Shown one piece after another: positions 36,850 through 45,089 of a stretch of DNA of 64,000 bases (position 1 is the first letter of the stretch; each line of letters begins with the position of its first letter). The notes beneath the pieces were generated by a model that was not told where the DNA came from, ran no database searches, and saw only the letters and a program-made list of their open reading frames with translations. Origin of the DNA: Comamonadaceae bacterium (GTDB lineage Bacteria > Pseudomonadota > Gammaproteobacteria > Burkholderiales > Burkholderiaceae_C). Where the stretch lies: contig JAIXOZ010000073.1 of NCBI GenBank assembly GCA_027486495.1, positions 1 to 64,000 of the forward strand. Direction: 5' to 3'. A program made the position numbers and the translations under genes.

Positions 36850-39231
36850 TTATTTCTTCAAGCCCTGCAGCTTGGCAAATGCGCTGGCCATGGCAGACCC
36901 CGAACCAGCGGCTGGCGGCGAGGTGTAACCCCCAACCGATCCACCGCCACGCTGGCGGTTGTCCCGCCCTGCCCCTTCAAACTTGTTGTCGCGCGGGCCC
37001 CTTCCGTCTTGTCCTTGGCGGGCAGGCGCAGCGTCCAGCTTCATGGTCAGGCTGATGCGCTTGCGGGCCACGTCGACTTCGAGCACTTTCACTTTGACGA
37101 TGTCGCCGGTCTTGACCACCTCGCGGGCGTCGGTGACGAACTTGTTGGCCAGCTGGCTCACATGGACCAAGCCGTCCTGGTGAACGCCCAAGTCCACAAA
37201 CGCGCCGAACTGGGCCACGTTGCTCACGGTGCCTTCCAGGGTCATGCCCTCTTTCAGGTCTTTGATGTCTTCCACGCCGTCGGCCAAGCGGGCCACCTTG
37301 AAGTCGGGGCGCGGGTCGCGACCGGGCTTTTCCAGCTCGCCCAGGATGTCCTTGATGGTCACTGCACCGAATTTGTCGTTCACAAACAGCTCAGGCTTGA
37401 GCGTTTTGAGCACCTCAGAGCGCCCCATGATCTCCTGAATCGGCTTGGCAGTTTTGACGATGATCTGCTCGACCACGGGGTAGGTTTCGGGGTGCACGCC
37501 GGTCATGTCCAGCGGGTTGTCGCCGCCGCGAATGCGCAAAAAGCCCGCGCTTTGCTCGAAAGTTTTGGCGCCCAAGCCGGTCACTTTGAGCAGGTCTTGA
37601 CGGGTTTTGAACACGCCATTGGCATCGCGCCAGCGCACCACGGCCTTGGCCACGCTGCCCGACAGGCCCGACACGCGGGTCAGCAAAGGTACGCTGGCGG
37701 TGTTCAGGTCCACGCCGACCGAGTTCACGCAGTCTTCGACCACGGCGTCCAGCGTCTTGGCCAGCTCGCTTTGGTTCACGTCGTGCTGGTATTGGCCCAC
37801 ACCAATGGCTTTGGGGTCGATCTTGACCAGTTCCGACAGCGGATCTTGAAGGCGGCGGGCAATGGAGGCTGCGCCGCGCAGGCTCACATCCACATCGGGC
37901 ATTTCCTGGCTGGCGAATTCGCTGGCCGAATAGACCGAAGCGCCCGCTTCGCTGACCACGACCTTGGTGATTTCTACACCGTCTCGCAATCGGGCCAGTT
38001 GCTTGATCAGGTCACCGGCCAGCTTGTCGGTCTCGCGGCTGGCGGTGCCGTTGCCAATGGCGATCAGGTTGACGTTGTGCTTTTCGCAGAGCTTGGCCAA
38101 GGTAAAGAGCGAACCCTCCCAGTCCTTGCGCGGCTCATGCGGGTACACCGTGGAGGTGTCCACCAGCTTGCCGGTGGCATCGACCACGGCCACCTTCACG
38201 CCGGTGCGGATGCCCGGGTCCAGGCCCATGACCACGCGCGCACCAGCGGGCGCGGCCAACAGCAAATCACGCAGGTTGTCCGCAAAAACCTTGATGGCGA
38301 CTTTTTCAGCGTCTTCACGCAGACGGGTGAACAGGTCGCGCTCGGTGGACAAGCTCAGTTTCACGCGCCAAGTCCAGGCCACGCATTTGCGGATCAGGTC
38401 GTCCGAGGGGCGCGACGCATGGCTCCAGCCCAGGTGCATGGCGATCTTGCCTTCGGCGATGCTGGGTTTGCCGGGCTCTGGTTCGACAGGAAGAACCAGC
38501 TTGGCGTCCAGCATTTCCAAAGCACGGCCCCGAAACACGGCCAAGGCGCGGTGGCTGGGCACGCGGCCAATCGGCTCGTCGTAGTCGAAGTAATCGCGGA
38601 ACTTGGACACATCGGCGTTGTTCTCGTCTTTGCCGTCGGCCAGCTTGCTTTTGAACAGGCCTTCGTTCCACAACCATTCGCGCAGGGCCTGCACCAAAGA
38701 GGCGTCTTCGGCCCATCGTTCGCTCAGCAAATCGCGCACACCGTCCAGAACGGCGGCGGTGGTGGTGAAGTCGGCACCTTCAATCGCGCCTGCGGCCAGC
38801 ACAAAGGCTTGGGCTTCGGCATGGGGGTCGAGTGTGGGGTTGGCAAACAGCTTGTCGGCCAAGGGCTCCAGCCCGGCTTCGCGGGCAATCATGCCCTTGG
38901 TGCGGCGCTTGGGCTTGAAGGGCAAATACAGGTCTTCCAACTCTTGCTTGGTCGGCGCGGCGTCGATGGCAGCCAGCAATTCGGGCGTCATCTTGCCCTG
39001 CTCGGTGATGCTTTTGATCACGGCGGCGCGGCGGTCTTCCAGTTCGCGCAGGTAGCCCAGTCGCGACTCCAGCTCGCGCAACTGGATGTCGTCCAGCCCG
39101 CCGGTCACTTCTTTGCGGTAACGGGCGATGAAGGGGACAGTGGCCCCACCATCGAGCAGCTCCACGGCAGTCTTGACCTGCTCAGGGCGGATACGGATTT
39201 CTGCGGCCAGTTGGGCCAGGATTTTTTGCAT
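36850..39231 (-). CDS. tex: Tex-family RNA-binding transcription accessory protein
   Basis: 793 residues in the Tex order: N-terminal helical domain (VPFIARYRKEVTGGLDDIQLRELE landmark region), YqgF RNase H-like domain (GLDPGIRTGVKVAVVD, about 325), helix-hairpin-helix pair (ASVPLLTRVSGLSG and LLKVTGLGAKTFEQSAGFLRI), and a C-terminal S1 domain (GTVSNVAQFGAFVDLGVHQDGLVH). A Gly/Arg/Asp-rich tail follows. Binds nucleic acid and affects transcription and stress survival. The very long opposite-strand ORF is a GC-bias shadow. Confidence 0.95.
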   Translation of the reverse strand: MQKILAQLAAEIRIRPEQVKTAVELLDGGATVPFIARYRKEVTGGLDDIQLRELESRLGYLRELEDRRAAVIKSITEQGKMTPELLAAIDAAPTKQELEDLYLPFKPKRRTKGMIAREAGLEPLADKLFANPTLDPHAEAQAFVLAAGAIEGADFTTTAAVLDGVRDLLSERWAEDASLVQALREWLWNEGLFKSKLADGKDENNADVSKFRDYFDYDEPIGRVPSHRALAVFRGRALEMLDAKLVLPVEPEPGKPSIAEGKIAMHLGWSHASRPSDDLIRKCVAWTWRVKLSLSTERDLFTRLREDAEKVAIKVFADNLRDLLLAAPAGARVVMGLDPGIRTGVKVAVVDATGKLVDTSTVYPHEPRKDWEGSLFTLAKLCEKHNVNLIAIGNGTASRETDKLAGDLIKQLARLRDGVEITKVVVSEAGASVYSASEFASQEMPDVDVSLRGAASIARRLQDPLSELVKIDPKAIGVGQYQHDVNQSELAKTLDAVVEDCVNSVGVDLNTASVPLLTRVSGLSGSVAKAVVRWRDANGVFKTRQDLLKVTGLGAKTFEQSAGFLRIRGGDNPLDMTGVHPETYPVVEQIIVKTAKPIQEIMGRSEVLKTLKPELFVNDKFGAVTIKDILGELEKPGRDPRPDFKVARLADGVEDIKDLKEGMTLEGTVSNVAQFGAFVDLGVHQDGLVHVSQLANKFVTDAREVVKTGDIVKVKVLEVDVARKRISLTMKLDAAPARQGQDGRGPRDNKFEGAGRDNRQRGGGSVGGYTSPPAAGSGSAMASAFAKLQGLKK

Positions 39232-39489
39232 GTCTCAGTTGGCGCTTTTGTGGCACCCCAATGGTCAAAGGGCGAGAGTGTGCCACAGCCCTTGGTCATT
39301 CTCGGCCCGCTTGAAGGCTCTGAATGCCTGCCTGAAATCCCACCCAATGCAGGCCTGTCACCACGGTCGGTGCGCCACAAATCGCCCTGTCGACCCAAAA
39401 ACAACAAAAATGTTAGTCACAAAGCAGTAGATGCCAATTCAATGAAAATCTACCCAAAAATTGTTTTAATGCCTATTTAAACGACAAAT
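39232..39489. other. Intergenic region without recognisable gene
   Basis: The stretch between tex and the first HExxH lipoprotein is over 300 bp including its promoter. The part near tex is GC-rich and the part after about 39400 becomes AT-rich. I see no coding sequence, tRNA or repeat in it. Confidence 0.6.
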
Positions 39490-39518
39490 TTGACACACAA
39501 CTAATAAATACGTAAACT
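39490..39518 (+). promoter_or_regulatory. Sigma-70-type promoter of the first HExxH lipoprotein
   Basis: TTGACA, exactly 17 bp, then TAAACT, about 40 bp before the start codon. The spacer contains AACTAATAAATA, which recurs in the promoter of the downstream paralogue at 40160. Confidence 0.7.
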
Positions 39519-39557
39519 CTCAATCATTGATGGTTTTGATGATTAATGGAGTTACGA

Positions 39558-39950
39558 ATGATGATCTCTGGCAAAAACATGATTCGCGGCACATACCGTC
39601 GTTTTGCAATTTTGGCCTCAGCCGGCGTGTTGATGGTGTTAACGGGTTGCGCTTCGGTGCAGGGCCCCACATTGCCCGTGTCTGAATTAGAGACCTTTGT
39701 ACCACTGCCCAAGCACGCGCGCTTGATGAACGATGTCAAGGTTCGCTGGGAAGTCCGCGAAAACGTGGTCGAGGTGTGCAGTCGAGCTGCCAAAATCAGC
39801 ACAGCCCAAGCTTGGATGACGCCGCCATTGGCCTGTGCCATGTGGAACGTGGCCAGCAAAGAGTGCGTGATCATCACAGGCAAAATTGTTTCCCACCTTG
39901 AACTGGGCCATGAGTTGCGCCACTGCTTTGAGGGCAACTTTCACCGCTGA
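39558..39950 (+). CDS. Small lipoprotein with HExxH motif (paralogue 1)
   Basis: 130 residues from ATG 39558, preceded by GGAG; the track begins 12 bp earlier. Signal peptide with lipobox VLTGCAS. The mature part shares with the gene at 40218 the motifs NDVKVRWEVRENV, TPPLACAMW and LGHELRHCFEGNFHR. HELRH fits the HExxH zinc-binding motif of metallopeptidases, and three conserved Cys suggest a disulfide. Probably membrane-anchored facing the periplasm. No family recognised; peptidase activity is only an inference, because a third metal ligand is not identified with certainty. Confidence 0.75.
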   Translation: MMISGKNMIRGTYRRFAILASAGVLMVLTGCASVQGPTLPVSELETFVPLPKHARLMNDVKVRWEVRENVVEVCSRAAKISTAQAWMTPPLACAMWNVASKECVIITGKIVSHLELGHELRHCFEGNFHR

Positions 39951-40159
39951 AATTCGGGTTTTCGCGGTTAGATACCGGCTGACAGATGCTGTTGTGTCGC
40001 CGGAGTGGTCCATTCCCGTGCAGAAAGCGGTCTCTGAAAGCGATGGTTTCGGCACACCCTCTTCGCGGTCGAAGAGCGCTCCCACAAGGGCTTGGCTTTC
40101 TAAGGGCCGATGGCTGAAGGCAAGATGAATTGTAAAAATTAGTGTTTTATAAATGACAG

Positions 40160-40188
40160 TTGAGAACTAATAAATACTAATTTATTAA
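40160..40188 (+). promoter_or_regulatory. Sigma-70-type promoter of the second HExxH lipoprotein
   Basis: TTGAGA, 17 bp, then TATTAA. It shares the spacer string AACTAATAAATA with the promoter at 39490, showing that promoter and gene were duplicated together. Confidence 0.6.
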
Positions 40189-40217
40189 TACAATTCGTCA
40201 GAATTTATACCAAGCTT

Positions 40218-40610
40218 ATGCATTCGTCGTTACCAGTTTCGGGTTTTTCTTGGTTTTTCTTGCTTCGCCTTGTATCCGTGACCGTTGGGGTCCTGGGATT
40301 GAGCGCATGCCAAGTTGCATCCCAACACAAATTAGCCAGCTGGGAATTTGTTCCTTTCAACGTCATGCCTTCCCAATACAGGATCATGAACCAAGTGCGC
40401 ATCAACTGGGAGGTGCGGGAGGATGTGGCGCACTTTTGCTCGCACGCCAGAAGCATGGGCCGTGATCAATCGTTTTTGACGCCACCCATGGCCTGCGCTG
40501 TTTGGGACATTCTCAAAGCCGAATGCACCGTGGTAACGGGCCCCCTGACCAGCCATGTGGCCTTGGGCCATGAATTGCGGCACTGTTTCGAAGGCCACTT
40601 CCACCGTTGA
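40218..40610 (+). CDS. Small lipoprotein with HExxH motif (paralogue 2)
   Basis: 130 residues; hydrophobic signal (FLLRLVSVTVGVLGLSACQ) with lipobox GLSACQ. Mature part parallels the gene at 39558: NQVRINWEVREDV, TPPMACAVWDI, AECTVVTG and LGHELRHCFEGHFHR. The HExxH and neighbouring Cys/His are conserved, while the N-terminal third is free to vary, the pattern expected if the C-terminal motif is functional. The intergenic 39951-40159 contains no gene. Function unassigned. Confidence 0.75.
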   Translation: MHSSLPVSGFSWFFLLRLVSVTVGVLGLSACQVASQHKLASWEFVPFNVMPSQYRIMNQVRINWEVREDVAHFCSHARSMGRDQSFLTPPMACAVWDILKAECTVVTGPLTSHVALGHELRHCFEGHFHR

Positions 40611-40637
40611 CAGCAGTGGCCTTGGTGTTATGCGGCT

Positions 40638-41543
40638 TCAACTGGCGCGCAGTGCCCGGCGCAATCCCTCGCCCACATCGGGGCGTGCTTCAAAGGGGTC
40701 AGGTGGGTTGATGCCCTGAACGATTGCTTCCATGCGGCTTTGCACGTTGCCCAGCGCTTGCGGATGGCTGTAGATGTAAAACTGACCGTTGGCCACGGCA
40801 TCAAACACCTTTTGCGCCACATCAGCCGCTGACACCTTGCCACTGCCAACAGCTTTATCACTTTGCGCTTGCCCTATCAATTGGCTGGCTGTGGGCTTGT
40901 CTGCCGCCAATTGTGCAGGTCTGTTGCGGTGGCTCTGGCTGATGCCCGTGGGCACAAAATAAGGACACAGCACACTGGCGCTGACCTGATCAGACACCAG
41001 CTGCAAGTCTTGGTAAAGCGTTTCGGTCAAAGACACCACGGCGTGTTTGCTGACGTTGTAGATGCCCATGTTGGGCGGCGTCAGCAAACCCGCCATGCTG
41101 GCGGTGTTGACAATATGGCCTTGGTAAGCCGGATCGGCCTTGGCGGCTTCGAGCATCATGGGCGTGAACAGGCGCACGCCGTGCACCACACCCCAAAGGT
41201 TCACGCCCAGCACCCATTCCCAATCGGCCACCGAGTTTTCCCAGACCAAGCCCCCTGCCCCGACGCCCGCGTTGTTGAAAACCAAGTGCGGTGCGCCAAA
41301 GCGGGCTTTGACATCGGTGGCCAGCTGTTCCATGGCCTGGGCATTGGACACATCCACTTGACGAGCCAACACCTGAACGCCTTGGGCGGTCATTTCGGCC
41401 TCGGCTTTGTCCAAGGCGTCTTGCTGCACGTCCACCAGCACGAGGTTCATGCCCCACTTGGCACCGATGCGGGCGCATTCCAGACCAAAGCCTGAACCGG
41501 CACCGGTCAGTACCGCAGTTTTGCCTTTGAAGTTGTCGATCAT
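40638..41543 (-). CDS. Short-chain dehydrogenase/reductase
   Basis: 301 residues. Cofactor loop TGAGSGFGLE, NNAGVGAGG, catalytic Ser in NTASMAG and the YNVSKHA tetrad motif. VLVDVQQ after beta-2 (acidic Asp) favours NAD(H). It is the last gene of the leftward catabolic island and overlaps the GST gene by 4 bp. Likely oxidises or reduces a hydroxy/keto intermediate. Confidence 0.88.
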   Translation of the reverse strand: MIDNFKGKTAVLTGAGSGFGLECARIGAKWGMNLVLVDVQQDALDKAEAEMTAQGVQVLARQVDVSNAQAMEQLATDVKARFGAPHLVFNNAGVGAGGLVWENSVADWEWVLGVNLWGVVHGVRLFTPMMLEAAKADPAYQGHIVNTASMAGLLTPPNMGIYNVSKHAVVSLTETLYQDLQLVSDQVSASVLCPYFVPTGISQSHRNRPAQLAADKPTASQLIGQAQSDKAVGSGKVSAADVAQKVFDAVANGQFYIYSHPQALGNVQSRMEAIVQGINPPDPFEARPDVGEGLRRALRAS

Positions 41544-42475
41544 GAGGAAATCTTTTTCAATGTGAACCCGACACGCGGGAAATGAACATGGACAGTGCCC
41601 GAACGCTCACCCGTGCGGCGCAAGGTGAAACGGGTACGGGTCGCGGCAATCAGCTCGCCCTCGGTCGGCTCCAGGCCAAAGTTGTCGGCAGCAATCACCA
41701 CCTGCTTGCCCAGCGCAATGCCGTGCTCGTCCTGGAAGACCTCGCCTTGCACTGCGGCAGGCGATGAACCGCGGGCCAACTGCAAGGCTTCTTCTGCGCT
41801 GTATGGACCGGGTGTGCCGTGACCTATGGCCTTCATGCGGCCCATCCAGCTTATGACTTCTGGCGTCGCATCCAAGATGCCCGACAAGTCGGGCGTGCGC
41901 TCATGCGTGAACCAAAGCGGGTGATAAGCCGCAAAGTCTGCCACGCAAGGCTGAGCGCCGAACAAAAAGTCTTGCCCGTGCAGCATGCTGGCGAGGCGGC
42001 GCAAGTAACTTTTGTAAGTGGCTGCGGCATCGGTGGACGACATGCGTGCTGCGCCACTGCGCATGGCGGCGCGGTCGGCCACAAAAGCCTGCACACCCTC
42101 TGCAGGTGCACCCGCAAATACCTGTGCCACACCCGCCGGCTGAAAGTTGTAGGCCATGGAGGCCGTGAACAAAGCGCTGTCGGCCCACTGCGCCACGATG
42201 CGCGACGTGCCCTTGACGGCTTCGGGGTAGAGCGTGGGCGTGGGCGTGATCTGATCGAGCACATCGCAAATCAAGGCGGTGTCACAGTAGATGTCCGCAC
42301 CGATTTGCAACACCGGCGTTTTACGGTACCCCCCGGTGAGCGCCGTCAGATCAGGCTTGGGCATGATCATTGGAATGAACACGCTCTTCCAAGCCAGTTG
42401 TTTATAGCCCAGAATCAGCCGGACTTTTTCAGCGAACGGAGAGGTCGGGTAATGGTGCAGGATCAGATCGGACAT
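41540..42475 (-). CDS. Glutathione S-transferase family protein with extra C-terminal domain
   Basis: 311 residues, longer than a usual GST (about 210). N-terminal thioredoxin fold with HHYPTSPFAEKVRLILG and the cis-Pro motif RKTPVLQIGADIYCDTALI; an all-helical C-domain follows to about residue 225. The final 85 residues (IALGKQVVIAADNFGLEPTEG and so on) form an additional beta-rich domain seen in some proteobacterial GSTs. Could detoxify electrophilic CoA-pathway intermediates. Overlaps the SDR gene, 10 bp after the MDR gene. Confidence 0.85.
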   Translation of the reverse strand: MSDLILHHYPTSPFAEKVRLILGYKQLAWKSVFIPMIMPKPDLTALTGGYRKTPVLQIGADIYCDTALICDVLDQITPTPTLYPEAVKGTSRIVAQWADSALFTASMAYNFQPAGVAQVFAGAPAEGVQAFVADRAAMRSGAARMSSTDAAATYKSYLRRLASMLHGQDFLFGAQPCVADFAAYHPLWFTHERTPDLSGILDATPEVISWMGRMKAIGHGTPGPYSAEEALQLARGSSPAAVQGEVFQDEHGIALGKQVVIAADNFGLEPTEGELIAATRTRFTLRRTGERSGTVHVHFPRVGFTLKKISS

Positions 42476-42485
42476 GCACCTGGCC

Positions 42486-43502
42486 TCAGATCAGCTTGAC
42501 CAATTGTTTGCCAAAGTTTTTGCCTTTGAGCAAACCGAGGAAAGCTTCAGGCGCAGCGGCCAGTCCTTGGGCCACGGATTCACGCGGGCGCAGTTTGCCG
42601 GTGCCGACCAAGGTGCCGAGTTCTTGCAAGGCCTCGGGCCAGACTTCCATGTGTTCGCTCACGATGAAGCCTTCGATCTTCATGCGGTTGATGAGGATGA
42701 GGGCCGGGTTGCTCATGGGAAGGGGCGCGCCATCGTAGCCCGCGATCATGCCGCACACCGCAATGCGTGCGAATGCGTTGGTGCGCAGCATCACGGCGTC
42801 CAAAACCATGCCACCCACGTTCTCAAAGTGGCCATCGATACCATTCGGGCAAGCTTCGCGAAGCGCTTTGGACAGCGAGATGTAGTCCTTGTGTTCTTTG
42901 TAGTCAATGCAGGCGTCAAAGCCCAACCCATTGACCACGTAGTCGCACTTGTCTTTGCCCCCGGCAATGCCGACCACGCGGCAGCCGCGGGCCTTGGCCA
43001 ATGCGCCATAAGCGCTGCCCACCGCACCGCTGGCGGCGCTCACGGTGACGGTCTCGCCCACTTTGGGGTTGATGATTTTGACCAGGCCATACCAAGCGGT
43101 CACACCGGGCATGCCCACTGCGCCCAGGTAATGCGACAGCGGCACATGGGTCGTGTCCACCTTGCGCAGCGCACCCAACACATTGGCATCGACCACGCTG
43201 TATTCTTGCCAGCCGCCCATGCCCACCACTTGGTCGCCTGCTTTGAACTTGGGGTTTTGGCTGTCCACCACCTCCCCCACCGTGCCACCGATCATGACCT
43301 GGCCCAGCGGCTGGGGCACCGCATAGCTCTTGCTCTCGTTCATGCGGCCTCGCATGTAGGGATCCAAGCTCATGAAATGGTGGCGCACCAGCACTTGGCC
43401 GTCTTGCAGGGCAGGAACAGTGGCTTCAACCAGTTTGAAGTTGGCCACAGTGGCTTCGCCTTGCGGGCGGTTGTCGAGCACGATTTGGTGATTGAGGGTC
43501 AT
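42486..43502 (-). CDS. NADP-dependent MDR oxidoreductase (CurA / leukotriene B4 dehydrogenase type)
   Basis: 338 residues. Zinc-free medium-chain reductase: SLDPYMRGRMNESKSY, GMPGVTAWYGL, nucleotide motif AASGAVGSAYG, and GIAGGKDKCDYV with the basic residue that prefers NADPH. Closely resembles enzymes that reduce 2-alkenals or alkenones. ATG 43502 is the family-like start (MTLNHQIVL); the track extends upstream. It lies 38 bp after the PaaI-like gene. Confidence 0.9.
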   Translation of the reverse strand: MTLNHQIVLDNRPQGEATVANFKLVEATVPALQDGQVLVRHHFMSLDPYMRGRMNESKSYAVPQPLGQVMIGGTVGEVVDSQNPKFKAGDQVVGMGGWQEYSVVDANVLGALRKVDTTHVPLSHYLGAVGMPGVTAWYGLVKIINPKVGETVTVSAASGAVGSAYGALAKARGCRVVGIAGGKDKCDYVVNGLGFDACIDYKEHKDYISLSKALREACPNGIDGHFENVGGMVLDAVMLRTNAFARIAVCGMIAGYDGAPLPMSNPALILINRMKIEGFIVSEHMEVWPEALQELGTLVGTGKLRPRESVAQGLAAAPEAFLGLLKGKNFGKQLVKLI

Positions 43503-43540
43503 CTTTGTATCCGTTCTTTGTTGGGTGGTCGTTGAAAAAA

Positions 43541-43963
43541 TCAGTCGGTTTGAAGGGTACCGGTGCCACGTCGAGGCACATATTTGAATGTGCCCGTGGC
43601 ATGTGCACACAAACGGCCCTCAGGGTCGTAAACCCCACCTTCCGTGAAAGCAAGTTTGCGAGTGCGGTGCAGCAAGCGTCCACGGCCAATGAGTTGCCCG
43701 CCCAAGGGGGCTGAAGCAGCTTGCATGAAACTGGTTTTCATTTCAATCGTGAACACGCCGTTGCTGGGCTCAACGCTGCGTGCGGCTGCCGCCAAGACGA
43801 TGTCCAAAAAGGTCATGATCGCGCCCCCATGGACGACGTCGAAGGAGTTGAATATTTCCGGGCGCATCGGAAACCACAGTTCGGATTGGCCGTCTTCAAA
43901 TTTTTCCAATGTGATGCCCAAGTGGTCCACAAACGGAATCGGAACACCAAAAGGAATGCTCAT
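43541..43963 (-). CDS. PaaI-family hot-dog thioesterase
   Basis: 140 residues; the motif NSFDVVHGGAIMTFLDIVLAAAA carries the HGG signature of the PaaI/DUF4442 thioesterase group, with an Asp in the following helix. MKTSFMQAA lies on the next strand. Likely releases CoA from dead-end intermediates. Placed between two reductase genes, 15 bp after the SDR gene. Confidence 0.88.
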   Translation of the reverse strand: MSIPFGVPIPFVDHLGITLEKFEDGQSELWFPMRPEIFNSFDVVHGGAIMTFLDIVLAAAARSVEPSNGVFTIEMKTSFMQAASAPLGGQLIGRGRLLHRTRKLAFTEGGVYDPEGRLCAHATGTFKYVPRRGTGTLQTD

Positions 43964-43978
43964 GTCAGGCCTTGGAGC

Positions 43979-44770
43979 TCAGCCGCCGATGATGGCGCTG
44001 ACGCCACCGTCCACCGCCAGCCACTGACCGGTGATGTGCTTGCCTGCGGCCGATGCGAACAACAGTGCCAAGCCCTTGAGGTCTTCGTCGTCGCCCAAGC
44101 GACGCAGGGGGGCCGCTTGCGCCATGTTGTCGGCCCCGATGGTGTCCAAAAGACCTTGGCTCATCTTGCTGGGAAAGAACCCTGGGCAAATTGCATTGAC
44201 GGTGATGCCGTGCTCGCCCCACTCACCTGCCAATGCGCGGGTGAAGTTGATGACCGCCCCCTTGGAGGTGTTGTAAGCGATGGTTTCCATCGCAGAAGGG
44301 TTGCCCGCCAGGCCCGCGATGGACGCCACGTTCAAGATGCGGCCTTTGCCACGCGGGATGAAGCTTTGCTTGGCCACCTCTTGAGAGAGGATGAAATAAC
44401 CGCGCACGTTCAAGTTCATGACCTTGTCCCAGGCCGGGACCGGGTGGTCTTCGGCAGGTGCGCCCCAAGTGGCACCGGCGTTGTTGACCAAAATATCGAT
44501 GGGCCCCATGCGTTCCATGGTTTCAGTGGCCAGGCGGCGAATGTCTTCTTCCTTGCCGCAGTCGGCAGCGATCCAGCGGGCGTCGATGCCTGCGGCCTGC
44601 AACTCGGCAGCGGCTTCTTCCAAGTCTGCGGCCTTGCGCGAGCTGAGCATGATCTTGGCTCCAGCCTCGCCCAAGGCGTGAGCCATTTGCAGGCCAAGGC
44701 CGCGCGAGCCGCCGGTGACCAAGGCCACCTGGCCGGTCAGATCAAAAAGTTGTTGAACCGTGCGTGCCAT
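43979..44770 (-). CDS. Short-chain dehydrogenase/reductase (FabG-like)
   Basis: 263 residues. TGGSRGLGLQ, NNAGATWGAP, Ser in ILNVASIAGL, YNTSKGAV and ICPGFFPSKM are all present. SSRKAADLEEA (Arg after the Ser) suggests NADP(H). It probably acts on a 3-hydroxyacyl-CoA or a related alcohol. Follows the Dabb gene by 13 bp. Confidence 0.9.
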   Translation of the reverse strand: MARTVQQLFDLTGQVALVTGGSRGLGLQMAHALGEAGAKIMLSSRKAADLEEAAAELQAAGIDARWIAADCGKEEDIRRLATETMERMGPIDILVNNAGATWGAPAEDHPVPAWDKVMNLNVRGYFILSQEVAKQSFIPRGKGRILNVASIAGLAGNPSAMETIAYNTSKGAVINFTRALAGEWGEHGITVNAICPGFFPSKMSQGLLDTIGADNMAQAAPLRRLGDDEDLKGLALLFASAAGKHITGQWLAVDGGVSAIIGG

Positions 44771-44783
44771 GTTGGAGCTCCTT

Positions 44784-45089
44784 TTATTCGACGATGTAAT
44801 CCATGCAGCGGCGTTCTTTGACGACCGCCTTCATGAAGGGTTTGATGGCCACATGATCGGGGTGATTTTGGTAATCCGCTAGCACCTGCGCGTCATCGAG
44901 CAGCATGTGCAGCACCAAGTCATTCGTGCAGTCCATCCCGGGGCTGGCGGTGGCGACTTCAAAAGCGCGGATGCCAGGCACCACCTGCGCGCACGACATC
45001 AGCAGCCTTTGTGCTTTTTTCAAATTGGTGGCCTTGTCTGCGCCTTCTGCCTGCTCGTGCAGGTTCCACATCACGATGTGGCGGATCAT
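44784..45089 (-). CDS. Stress-responsive Dabb-domain protein
   Basis: 101 residues starting MIRHIVMWNL at ATG 45089, which overlaps the acyl-CoA dehydrogenase stop as TGATG, so translation is probably coupled. The dimeric alpha/beta barrel pattern includes VVPGIRAFEV, LVLHMLLDDAQVLADYQNHPDHVA (as two landmarks) and the C-terminal RRCMDYIVE. Function unknown; such domains are often heat-stable small oligomers or monooxygenase-like. The longer track start is not supported. Confidence 0.85.
   Translation of the reverse strand: MIRHIVMWNLHEQAEGADKATNLKKAQRLLMSCAQVVPGIRAFEVATASPGMDCTNDLVLHMLLDDAQVLADYQNHPDHVAIKPFMKAVVKERRCMDYIVE

Noticed and set aside
37009-39480. 823-residue plus-strand ORF opposite tex
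   Set aside because: A GC-bias shadow: low-complexity, rich in His/Gly/Val/Gln, no motif; Tex on the other strand has complete domains.
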